Assembly (NCBI GenBank): GCA_002327315.1
Contig: DCVI01000139.1
Location: forward strand, 4,082-9,446
Source of the DNA: Syntrophaceae bacterium UBA2192
Lineage (GTDB): Bacteria; Desulfobacterota; Syntrophia; Syntrophales; UBA2192
DNA: 5,365 bases
Direction: 5' to 3'
The position numbers and the translations under genes are program-made. Below the pieces are notes generated by a model, which saw nothing but the letters and a program-made list of their open reading frames with translations, did not search any database and was not told the origin of the DNA. Shown here piece after piece: positions 1-5,076 of the stretch; the first letter of the stretch is position 1, and each line of letters begins with the position of its first letter.

Positions 1-568
1 TGCCGCCTGCGATCATGGCATCGGAGTAGCCGTCCTTGATGCACCGGAAGGCGGTGCCGATGGCGCTCGTGCCGGCGGCGCAGGCCGTGACGGTGCAGCT
101 GATGGGACCTTTGGCCCCGTATCGGATGGAGACATGTCCCGCGGCGAGGTTGGGCAGGACGGCCGGGATCGTGAAAGGGGAAAGCCTCCTGGGGCCGCTC
201 TGCTCGAGGACGGTGTGTTCCTTCTCGATGGTCTTGAGCCCGCCGATGCCCGAGCCGATGATCGTCCCCACGCGCTCGGCGTTGCCCTCGTCGATCGCGA
301 GCCCCGAGTCCTCCATGGCCATGTCGGCGCAGGCCAGGGCATAGACGATAAACTCATCGAGCCTTCGCTGTTCCTTCTTGTCCACGTATGCGAGCGGATT
401 GAAGTTCTTCAGCTCCCCGGCGATCTTTGTGGCATGATGGACAGGATCGAACTTCGTGATGGGCCCGATTCCCGAGCGGCCGGCGCACAGGGCCGCCCAG
501 GTCTCGTCGACATTGTTGCCGACGGGATTTATGGTCCCCATGCCGGTAATGACCACACGCCTCTCCAA
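1..568 (-). CDS. fabF: 3-oxoacyl-ACP synthase II (KAS II), N-terminal 189 residues, 3' end beyond window
   Basis: FabF condenses malonyl-ACP with acyl-ACP, the cytoplasmic chain-elongation step of type II fatty acid synthesis. The reading frame starts ERRVVITGMGTINPVG, the usual beginning of the thiolase fold. It contains GSGIGG (residues 106-110) and the nucleophile motif TACAAG with the catalytic Cys at residue 163, the same position as in E. coli FabF. The family is about 410 residues long, so the catalytic His pair and C-terminal half lie off the left edge. The start is TTG at 568-566: an in-frame TAG lies two codons upstream (574-572), so no longer form is possible, and a GGGG stretch sits 6 nt before TTG. 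The next starts, GTG at residue 5 and ATG at residue 10, would cut into the conserved first strand. It begins 21 nt after acpP and is almost certainly co-transcribed. FabB is less likely because the acpP-fabF pairing is classic. Confidence 0.95.
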   Translation of the reverse strand, partial: MERRVVITGMGTINPVGNNVDETWAALCAGRSGIGPITKFDPVHHATKIAGELKNFNPLAYVDKKEQRRLDEFIVYALACADMAMEDSGLAIDEGNAERVGTIIGSGIGGLKTIEKEHTVLEQSGPRRLSPFTIPAVLPNLAAGHVSIRYGAKGPISCTVTACAAGTSAIGTAFRCIKDGYSDAMIAGG

Positions 569-589
569 AGGCTACCCCGCTGGGACGGC

Positions 590-832
590 CTAGCTGGCCA
601 GGCCCTTTTTCTTCTTGATGAAGTTGATGGCGTCCTGGATGGTCCGGATTTTCTGCAGTTCCTCATCGGCGATTTCGACGCCGAAATTCTCCTCCATCGC
701 CATGATCAGCTCGACGAGGTCGAGCGAATCCGCGCCAAGGTCCTCTATGAAAGATGCCTCGGGAACACACTCTTCCCGGGTCACATCCAGCTGTTCCACG
801 ATAATCTCGATTACCTTTTCCTCGATGGACAT
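590..832 (-). CDS. acpP: acyl carrier protein
   Basis: This 80-residue acidic protein carries growing acyl chains as thioesters on a 4'-phosphopantetheine arm for the fatty acid synthase enzymes and for acyltransferases. The sequence has the four-helix ACP layout and the DLGADSLDLVELIM signature, with the modified serine at residue 36, as in other AcpP proteins. Helix 2 is rich in Glu/Asp (EENFGVEI), the usual docking face for partner enzymes. The ATG at 832 is preceded by a near-perfect Shine-Dalgarno AAGGAGG with 6 nt spacing, by far the strongest ribosome binding site in the window, as expected for a very abundant protein. It lies between fabG (74 nt upstream) and fabF (21 nt downstream). 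The C-terminus is lysine-rich (FIKKKKGLAS), which is unremarkable. Confidence 0.98.
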   Translation of the reverse strand: MSIEEKVIEIIVEQLDVTREECVPEASFIEDLGADSLDLVELIMAMEENFGVEIADEELQKIRTIQDAINFIKKKKGLAS

Positions 833-838
833 TCAATG

Positions 839-845
839 CCTCCTT
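839..845 (-). promoter_or_regulatory. strong ribosome binding site of acpP
   Basis: On the minus strand AAGGAGG lies 6 nt before the acpP ATG, complementary to the 3' end of 16S rRNA. The sites of the other operon genes are much weaker (GGGG-type before fabF and fabD, GAAAGAG before fabG). This suggests acpP is translated at a higher rate than its neighbours, consistent with the need for excess carrier protein. The relative rate is inference. Confidence 0.85.
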
Positions 846-906
846 GAGATCTCAGATCCGAATCCACGTGATAGTCCAGTTTCGAGAGGTGACGCCGTGC
901 AGCCTC

Positions 907-1650
907 TCACATGTACAGGCCGCCGTTCACCCCGATCACCTGTCCCGTGATGTATCCGGCCTCATCGGAGGCCAGGAACAGCACGACACCGGCTACATCG
1001 TCCGGTGTGCCCAGCCGGGAGAGGGGGATCTCTTCGAGAACCTTCTCCCGCTGCTCCTCCGTCATGGCGGAGGTCATATCCGTTGTAATCAGGCCGGGGG
1101 CCACGGCGTTCACGCAGATGCCGCGCGGCGCGAGCTCCCTCGCCAGTGATTTCGTCAGTCCGATGATTCCCGCCTTCGAGGCGCTGTAGTTTGCCTGGCC
1201 GGCATTGCCCGACTGGGCGACAACCGACGAGACGTTGATGATGCGGCCCGAGCGCTGTTTCATCATGGCATAGGAAACGGCCCTGCAGCCGTTGAAGGTC
1301 CCCTTGAGGTTCGTGTCGATGACACGGTCCCAGTCCTGCTCTTTCATGCGCACCAGCAGGCCGTCGCGGGACTCGCCGGCGTTGTTCACCAGGATGTCGA
1401 TCCGTCCTTTTTCCCGGATGAGGCCGGCGATCGCCTCCGTTGCCGCCTTGGTGTCCGCCACGTCGAAGCGGACGATCTGTCCTTCCCCTCCGGCCTCGCC
1501 GATGAGGCGAAGCGTCTCCCGGGCGGCCTCCTCGTTGCGGGCGTAATTGACGAAGACGAACGCCCCTTCGCCGGCAAGCCGGATGCTCACGGCCCGGCCG
1601 ATGCCTCGGGAGCCCCCTGTGATCAGTGCGACCTTGCCCTTGAGGTTCAT
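907..1650 (-). CDS. fabG: 3-oxoacyl-ACP reductase (NADPH)
   Basis: FabG reduces 3-ketoacyl-ACP to 3-hydroxyacyl-ACP with NADPH, the first reduction of each elongation cycle. The 247-residue product is a classical short-chain dehydrogenase. It has the cofactor loop TGGSRGIG at residues 11-18, NNAG at 89-92, catalytic Asn 114 (DTNLKG), Ser 142, and the YxxxK pair Tyr155/Lys159. The C-terminus GQVIGVNGGLYM matches the FabG type. The length equals the usual 244-248. I place the start at ATG 1650 (MNLKGKVALITGG). A longer open frame to 1677 would overlap the end of fabD and add nine residues before the conserved first strand. The fabD stop is only 4 nt upstream, and the probable Shine-Dalgarno GAAAGAG lies inside the last fabD codons, which suggests translational coupling. 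Confidence 0.97.
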   Translation of the reverse strand: MNLKGKVALITGGSRGIGRAVSIRLAGEGAFVFVNYARNEEAARETLRLIGEAGGEGQIVRFDVADTKAATEAIAGLIREKGRIDILVNNAGESRDGLLVRMKEQDWDRVIDTNLKGTFNGCRAVSYAMMKQRSGRIINVSSVVAQSGNAGQANYSASKAGIIGLTKSLARELAPRGICVNAVAPGLITTDMTSAMTEEQREKVLEEIPLSRLGTPDDVAGVVLFLASDEAGYITGQVIGVNGGLYM

Positions 1651-1654
1651 CTTC

Positions 1655-2602
1655 TCAACTCTTTCCCGAGAGGGCATCCACGGTCCTCTGCAGGGACTCG
1701 AGGTTTTCCACGTTCAGGATCCGCAGGCCCTTGTTGATCCGCAGGGCAAGCACCGACAGCACCCGCTTGGGGCCCACCTCGATCACCGTGTCGACCCCCA
1801 TTGCGGTCATTTTCTCGATCGTCTCGAGCCAGCGGACAGGCTGGTAGATCTGCCTCACGAGCAGCGCCCTCGTCGTCGCGGCCGAGTGGAAGGTGCCCGG
1901 GTCGCAATTCGGAATCACGGGGACGGTGCAGTCCCTGAAGATCAGGGGTTCAAGCGTGCCGTCCAGTCGCCGGGCCGCCCCTTCCAGCAGCGCACAGTGA
2001 AAGGGCGCGCTCAGCGGAAGTTTCACCGCCCGCTTCGCCCCTTTCTCCAGGGCCTTTGCCATGACCTTTTCGACCGGCAACATGCAGCCCGAAACGACGG
2101 TCTGGTCCTGGGCGTTGTAGCACGACGGGCTTACGAGCCCCGATTCGGCAGTCACCTCCAGGCAGATCGCTTCGACGGTGTCCCGGCTGAGCCCCTGGAT
2201 GGCCGCGTTGGCCCCCAGGCCGGGGGGCACGGCCTCCTGCTGGTAGGCGGCCCTTGCCTGGACGATCTGCAGGGCGTCGGAAAAGCTCATGGCGCCGGCT
2301 GCGCAGAGCGCGCCGTATTCGCCCAGGCTGTGGCCCGCCATGGCTGACGGACACAGGGAAAGTTCCTGCTCGAGAACTCTCCAGGCGGCGATCTCCAGGG
2401 TGAGGGTTGCCACCTGGGTGTTTCTCGTCAGGTCCAGCGCCTCCCGGGGCCCCTCGAAGCAAAGCCCTGAGATGTCCGAGCCGAGCACCGTCTTTGCCTC
2501 TTCGAAGCACGCCCGGGCGGGTTTGAACTGCTGGAAGAGCTCCCGGCCCATGCCCACGTACTGTGAGCCCTGCCCGGGAAAGACAATGCCCAGCCTGGCC
2601 AT
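1655..2602 (-). CDS. fabD: malonyl-CoA:ACP transacylase
   Basis: FabD moves malonyl groups from CoA to ACP, supplying the extender unit of fatty acid synthesis. The 315-residue protein has the family landmarks: FPGQGSQ near the N-terminus (Gln11 in the oxyanion region), GHSLGEY with nucleophile Ser92, Arg117 which binds the malonyl carboxylate, and the catalytic His at 202 in SAPFH. It also has Gln251 in VRQIYQPVRW and a C-terminal EVGPKRVLSVL. The length fits the usual 305-320. The start ATG at 2602 gives MARLGIVFPGQGSQ; the frame is open 120 nt further upstream, but that would run through rpmF. A GGGGTG stretch lies just before the ATG. Two positions that are often Met near the active site are Gln121 (RAAYQQEAV) and Asn132 (GANAAI) here. 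All catalytic residues are intact, so I expect a normal enzyme. Confidence 0.97.
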   Translation of the reverse strand: MARLGIVFPGQGSQYVGMGRELFQQFKPARACFEEAKTVLGSDISGLCFEGPREALDLTRNTQVATLTLEIAAWRVLEQELSLCPSAMAGHSLGEYGALCAAGAMSFSDALQIVQARAAYQQEAVPPGLGANAAIQGLSRDTVEAICLEVTAESGLVSPSCYNAQDQTVVSGCMLPVEKVMAKALEKGAKRAVKLPLSAPFHCALLEGAARRLDGTLEPLIFRDCTVPVIPNCDPGTFHSAATTRALLVRQIYQPVRWLETIEKMTAMGVDTVIEVGPKRVLSVLALRINKGLRILNVENLESLQRTVDALSGKS

Positions 2603-2622
2603 AAAGCACCCCGGAAAGGACG

Positions 2623-2808
2623 TTATTCGCCCTTGTCGACGTTTACCGCTTCCTTGCCCTTGTAGGTGCCGCATTTCAGGCAGGCGCGGTGGGGCAGCTT
2701 CGGCTCGTTGCACTGGGGGCATACCGCGCCGGCCGGTGCCTGGATAAAGTCGTGGGACCTTCTGCTGTTCCGTCTTGATCTTGAGTGTCTTTTTACAGGA
2801 TTCGGCAT
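2623..2808 (-). CDS. rpmF: 50S ribosomal protein bL32, zinc-ribbon form
   Basis: This 61-residue basic protein of the large ribosomal subunit begins MPNPVKRHSRSRRNSRR, the typical bL32 N-terminal tail. It carries two CxxC pairs (C30/C33 and C43/C46) in the order PQC...PHRACLKCGTYKGK. This is the metal-binding (C+) version, as opposed to the cysteine-free paralog that many bacteria express under zinc limitation. The ATG at 2808 is preceded by GGAG about 12 nt upstream, in the 16-nt gap after yceD. The family start MPNP supports this start. Pairing with yceD upstream is conserved across bacteria. Direct contact with fabD (20-nt gap) ties ribosome production to lipid synthesis in one transcript, but skips the plsX and fabH that often intervene. 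Confidence 0.97.
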   Translation of the reverse strand: MPNPVKRHSRSRRNSRRSHDFIQAPAGAVCPQCNEPKLPHRACLKCGTYKGKEAVNVDKGE

Positions 2809-2824
2809 ATGTTGGGGTTCTCCA

Positions 2825-3361
2825 TCAAGGTTGTTTTTTTACCGTGAACTTCTTCAGGGCCTCCAGGCGGATGTCGACGGCGCCGGGCCTGCATTCACAG
2901 GGCGCCGCGTTCAAGTTGACTCCGCATTGTGCGCACAGCCCCCGGCAGGCCTCCTCGCACAGCGGTTTCATGGGGACCTGGAGCAGGATCTGCTCGTAGA
3001 CCAGGGCGTCGAGGTCGATCAGGTCGTCCTGGTAATAGCCGAACGAGATGTCCTCGTCGGCAAGGTCCGCCTTTTGATCGTCCCCGTCGCGGGCGGGGAC
3101 CAACGTGTGGCGAAAACCGCTCTGCACGGGGAGCGTGAACGACTCGAGGCATCGCCCGCAGTCCAGATCCAAGGCCGTCTCCACGCTGACGTCCAGTGTC
3201 ACCGTCTCGAGGATCTTGTGGATCTCTGCGGCGACGCGGGCCGGGTGGATGCGGAAATCGATCCCGCCGCCGTTCTGCAGAACCTCGCGGTACCCGTCCC
3301 CGTCGATCGTGTACTCGACCTGGCTCCCCTCTTCGGGAATGAGCGATACTTGAATCTTCAA
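2825..3361 (-). CDS. yceD: YceD/DUF177 family protein, putative 23S rRNA accumulation factor
   Basis: This 178-residue protein matches the DUF177 (YceD) family, nearly always encoded just upstream of rpmF. In E. coli and plants, members are linked to 23S rRNA accumulation or processing; the molecular activity is not settled. Visible features are CGRCLE (C68, C71) and the C-terminal block VPMKPLCEEACRGLCAQCGVNLN with C135, C139, C143 and C146, followed by CEC (C155, C157) and DIRLEALKKF. This cysteine arrangement suggests a metal site, as in many DUF177 proteins. The reading frame has no ATG at its 5' end. TTG at 3361-3359 gives MKIQVSLIP and has AAGGGA 6 nt upstream, so I accept TTG. It is the first gene of the operon. 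Confidence 0.9.
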   Translation of the reverse strand: MKIQVSLIPEEGSQVEYTIDGDGYREVLQNGGGIDFRIHPARVAAEIHKILETVTLDVSVETALDLDCGRCLESFTLPVQSGFRHTLVPARDGDDQKADLADEDISFGYYQDDLIDLDALVYEQILLQVPMKPLCEEACRGLCAQCGVNLNAAPCECRPGAVDIRLEALKKFTVKKQP

Positions 3362-3394
3362 AGAGAGTCCCTTGCGAATGAGTTCACCGCTTCC

Positions 3395-3415
3395 CGAAAG
3401 AAGCTTTCGCGAAAG
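3395..3415. repeat. overlapping inverted repeats in the yceD leader
   Basis: The hexamer CGAAAG occurs at 3395-3400 and 3410-3415, with its reverse complement CTTTCG at 3404-3409 between them. The right pair forms a perfect 12-bp palindrome, CTTTCGCGAAAG (3404-3415). The left pair forms a hairpin with a 3-nt loop. The two pairings share the middle arm and so exclude each other. The element lies 34-54 nt upstream of the yceD start and just downstream of the promoter-like sequence at 3427-3450. It could be a repressor operator or a small leader structure. No known operator is recognised. Confidence 0.6.
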
Positions 3416-3426
3416 AGTACTTGTTA

Positions 3427-3450
3427 ATTATAAAACCCACAATTTGTCAA
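3427..3450 (-). promoter_or_regulatory. promoter-like sequence for the yceD-rpmF-fab operon
   Basis: On the minus strand a perfect TTGACA (3450-3445) is followed by a perfect TATAAT (3432-3427). An A-tract resembling an UP element lies directly upstream. The segment is the AT-rich island in an otherwise GC-rich region, and it sits about 65 nt before the yceD start. The spacing between the two hexamers is only 12 bp, not the usual 16-18, so they may not act as a pair. TAACAA lies 18 bp from TTGACA and is an alternative -10. That the operon promoter is here is well supported by position; the exact boxes are not. Confidence 0.55.
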
Positions 3451-3479
3451 GGTTTTTTTGTTGCACTGCCGCATGGTTA

Positions 3480-3763
3480 ACCCCGCCATATCTCGAATGA
3501 AACGAGCCTTTTGTGCACTTGCAGGGGGCACGCGGCGCGGCCCAGGCCGGTCTTGACGGGGCGGCGGAGGGGCGCTGTGAGAAAACCGCTGGATTTATTG
3601 GATATTATGATAGTCATGGTCACGCGCATAATCAAGCCCCGCAGCGCTGCACTGCCGGCCTCGCCGGGACAGCGCGAAAAACACCGACCAGCCTTTGCCG
3701 GTCATGACGGGAAAAACGTCGAGCCCGGGCATCAACGAAGTGATGATGCCGGAATATTTCGCC
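3480..3763. other. non-coding spacer with one strong hairpin (3644-3675)
   Basis: I see no credible gene here: open frames are short, lack ribosome binding sites and resemble no protein I know. The stretch is GC-rich. It holds an imperfect hairpin with outer stem GCGCTG (3644-3649) / CAGCGC (3670-3675) and inner stem CCGGC (3655-3659) / GCCGG (3663-3667) around a CTC loop. A 10-bp palindrome GCAGCGCTGC (3641-3650) overlaps its left arm. A smaller possible hairpin, GACG/CGTC, lies near 3706-3720. No U-tract follows on either strand, so these do not look like intrinsic terminators. Confidence 0.5.
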
Positions 3764-3792
3764 TTGACATTTCATCCCGATTCGTTTAATTT
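3764..3792 (+). promoter_or_regulatory. sigma-70-type promoter of the tRNA pair
   Basis: A perfect -35 box TTGACA (3764-3769) is followed after 17 bp by TAATTT (3787-3792), which keeps the most important -10 bases (TA at the start and the final T). A start site near 3799 would leave a 5' leader of about 20 nt before tRNA-Gln. The spacing and position directly before a stable RNA unit make this the most convincing promoter in the window. Confidence 0.8.
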
Positions 3793-3818
3793 TCCATGCT
3801 TCCAGAGCGAGAAGATCC

Positions 3819-3892
3819 TGGGGGATCGTCTAGTGGTAGGACTCAAGACTCTGGATCTTGCTACCAAGGTTCGAATCCTTGTCCCCCAGCCA
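3819..3892 (+). tRNA. tRNA-Gln (anticodon CTG), CCA encoded
   Basis: The cloverleaf is complete. The acceptor stem TGGGGGA (3819-3825) pairs with TCCCCCA (3882-3888). The D arm is GTCT/GGAC. The anticodon stem CAAGA/TCTTG holds loop CTCTGGA with anticodon CTG at 3851-3853. The T arm CAAGG/CCTTG holds loop TTCGAAT. Discriminator G73 and an encoded CCA (3890-3892) follow. The U1-A72 first pair and G73 are typical glutamine tRNA features. It decodes CAG, the preferred Gln codon in GC-rich genomes. A one-base gap separates it from tRNA-Glu, so both are processed from one precursor. Confidence 0.97.
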
Positions 3893-3893
3893 A

Positions 3894-3968
3894 GGTCCCA
3901 TCGTCTAGCGGTTAGGACGCTGGCCTCTCACGCCGGAAACCAGGGTTCGATTCCCTGTGGGACCACCA
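3894..3968 (+). tRNA. tRNA-Glu (anticodon CTC), CCA encoded
   Basis: The acceptor stem GGTCCCA (3894-3900) pairs perfectly with TGGGACC (3958-3964), followed by discriminator A and an encoded CCA (3966-3968). The D arm GTCT/GGAC matches that of the preceding tRNA-Gln. The anticodon stem CTGGC/GCCGG includes one G-U pair and holds loop CTCTCAC with anticodon CTC at 3927-3929, which reads GAG. The T arm CAGGG/CCCTG holds loop TTCGATT. It is the second gene of the two-tRNA unit that ends at the terminator 10 nt downstream. Confidence 0.97.
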
Positions 3969-3977
3969 AAATGAATG

Positions 3978-4019
3978 AAAAAAGGAGTTGACCTGAAGGT
4001 TGAACTCCTTTTTTATTTT
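3978..4019 (+). terminator. intrinsic terminator of the tRNA operon
   Basis: The A-run and GGAGTT (3978-3989) pair with AACTCC and the T-run (4003-4014). The stem continues as GACC/GGTT around a TGAA loop (3994-3997), with one bulged G at 4002. TTTTTTATTTT follows the stem. Because an A-tract precedes it, the structure could also terminate transcription from the opposite strand, although no convergent gene is visible. Confidence 0.93.
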
Positions 4020-4036
4020 CAGCCGCATTTGATGAA

Positions 4037-4085
4037 GGGACCAGGGACGAGGGGGTAGGGGGTAGGGGGGAGGGGGTAGGGACGA
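4037..4085 (+). repeat. seven degenerate GGGNNNA heptamers, G-quadruplex-capable
   Basis: Read in steps of seven from 4037 the units are GGGACCA, GGGACGA, GGGGGTA, GGGGGTA, GGGGGGA, GGGGGTA, GGGACGA: 49 nt in perfect phase. Every unit begins GGG and ends A. The central five runs of 3-6 G with 1-2-nt loops (4051-4081) satisfy the usual intramolecular G-quadruplex pattern on the plus strand. The array lies between the tRNA terminator and the transporter gene. It codes for nothing that I can see. Confidence 0.85.
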
Positions 4086-4098
4086 GCGTTCTCCTCAC

Positions 4099-4107
4099 TG
4101 GTATGCT
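4099..4107 (+). promoter_or_regulatory. possible extended -10 promoter for the transporter gene
   Basis: TGG directly before TATGCT forms an extended -10-like element 75 nt upstream of the transporter start. No -35 box is recognisable: the corresponding position falls inside the G-rich heptad array. The call is weak and rests only on the nine bases and their position between the terminator and the next gene. Confidence 0.25.
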
Positions 4108-4112
4108 TTCAG

Positions 4113-4130
4113 CCTGTAACCTGTAACTGT
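4113..4130 (+). repeat. short CCTGTAA heptamer repeat
   Basis: CCTGTAA occurs twice in tandem (4113-4119, 4120-4126), followed by a partial CTGT (4127-4130). A 10-bp palindrome GCCTGCAGGC (4132-4141) follows immediately. The unit differs in sequence from the GGGNNNA array 28 nt upstream but has the same seven-base period. Confidence 0.55.
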
Positions 4131-4181
4131 CGCCTGCAGGCCCCTGTCGGGGATTTGGAAGTGGAAGGAAAAAAGAGCCCC

Positions 4182-5048
4182 ATGCCTCGTGCCATCGTGG
4201 CGCTTGTCCTGATGTCCCTCATCTGGGGCTACAACTGGGTCCTCGTCAAGGAGGCGATGCGGCATGCCTCCCCCTTTGACTTCTCGGCCATCCGGACGAT
4301 CGGAGGCGGCATGATCCTCCTGGGGGTCCTGGCATGGCAGGGTCGTCCCCTGCGGCCTCGAAACGTCCCCATGACCCTGCTTGTGGGAATCCTCTGCACG
4401 ACTCTCTCCGTGGGCTTTGCCACGTGGGCCCTCGTCGAGGGGGGTGCGGGGAAAATGGCCATCCTGGTGTATGCGATGCCGTTCTGGCTGATCCTCATGG
4501 CCTGGCCACTGCTCGGAGAGCGCCCCCACGGCGCTCAGTGGCTGGCCGTGGCCCTGGCCCTGGCGGGACTCGTCCTGCTGCTCGAGCCCTGGAGCTACCG
4601 GGGGGATCTGTTCCCCAGCGTGCTGGCCGTGCTGAGCGGACTTTCCTGGGCGGCGAGCGCCGTTGTCACGAAACGAATGGACCGCAGCGGCGAGGTGGAC
4701 GTGGTTTCCCTCTCGGCGTGGCAGGTGCTCTTCGGCGGTCTCTTTCTCATGGTCATCGCGCTCATTGTTCCCTCGGAGCCGATCCGGTGGACCCCCTGGA
4801 TGACGGGGGTCATGACGTACAACGTCGTGTTGACGAGCGCCGTGGCCATCCTGATGTGGTTCTATGTTCTCAAGGTCCTCCCCGCGGGGATCGCGGGTCT
4901 CGGCTCCCTGGCCACACCGGTCCTCGGGCTTTTCTTTGCCTATGCCGTCCTGGACGAGAGGCTGTCCTTCTGGGAGGGGTGGGGGGGTGTCCTGATCCTT
5001 GCCGCCCTGGCGATCCTCACGGTCCAGGGACTCAGGAACAACAAATGA
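4182..5048 (+). CDS. EamA/DMT-superfamily transporter (10 TM), substrate unknown
   Basis: This 288-residue inner-membrane protein has the EamA drug/metabolite transporter layout. Ten hydrophobic segments lie at about 4-22, 33-52, 63-84, 90-110, 117-134, 143-163, 173-196, 206-230, 234-256 and 264-283. They form two repeats of five helices. The first repeat has the N-terminal LIWGYNWVLVKEA and the PLLGERP motif (109-115). The second has TPVLGLFFAYAVLDERLSFWEGWGG, the matching helix 9-10 signature with DER in place of GE. The family exports or imports small metabolites such as amino acids and nucleobases; nothing here fixes the substrate. I choose ATG 4182 because the first helix begins four residues later and AAGGA lies 12 nt upstream. 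TTG 4155 would add nine charged residues (EVEGKKSP) with no proper ribosome site, but cannot be excluded. The lipoprotein gene 28 nt downstream may be co-transcribed. Confidence 0.9.
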   Translation: MPRAIVALVLMSLIWGYNWVLVKEAMRHASPFDFSAIRTIGGGMILLGVLAWQGRPLRPRNVPMTLLVGILCTTLSVGFATWALVEGGAGKMAILVYAMPFWLILMAWPLLGERPHGAQWLAVALALAGLVLLLEPWSYRGDLFPSVLAVLSGLSWAASAVVTKRMDRSGEVDVVSLSAWQVLFGGLFLMVIALIVPSEPIRWTPWMTGVMTYNVVLTSAVAILMWFYVLKVLPAGIAGLGSLATPVLGLFFAYAVLDERLSFWEGWGGVLILAALAILTVQGLRNNK

Positions 5049-5076
5049 TGCTTTGCGAAAGGGCCGGTGCGCGAAC

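Noticed and set aside
134..847. A 237-codon plus-strand frame opposite fabF and acpP
   Set aside because: Both genes on the minus strand have catalytic motifs and proper starts; the plus frame has no recognisable domain or ribosome site and reflects high GC content.
845..854. 10-bp palindrome TGAGATCTCA just upstream of the acpP ribosome site
   Set aside because: It is perfect but short, overlaps the start of the Shine-Dalgarno region by one base, and does not extend. A 10-bp palindrome is expected by chance at this scale.
833..906. Possible internal promoter in the 74-nt fabG-acpP gap
   Set aside because: The only -10-like sequence (TATCAC on the minus strand) lacks any -35 match at 16-18 bp, so I cannot support a promoter there.
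1547..2347. A 266-codon plus-strand frame opposite fabG and fabD
   Set aside because: It spans the junction of two well-supported minus-strand genes and encodes a low-complexity Arg/Gly/His-rich product, typical of antisense reading.
2666..3427. A 253-codon plus-strand frame opposite rpmF and yceD
   Set aside because: It is antisense to two conserved genes with cysteine motifs, and no family match is visible.
3511..3789. Short plus-strand frames in the spacer before the tRNAs
   Set aside because: There is no Shine-Dalgarno sequence, composition is arginine/proline-rich as expected from random GC-rich DNA, and one frame runs through the tRNA promoter.
3814..3827. Inverted repeat GATCC/GGATC spanning the tRNA-Gln 5' end
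   Set aside because: It arises because the mature tRNA begins with a G-run. The 5-bp stem is weaker than the acceptor stem and is unlikely to be functional.
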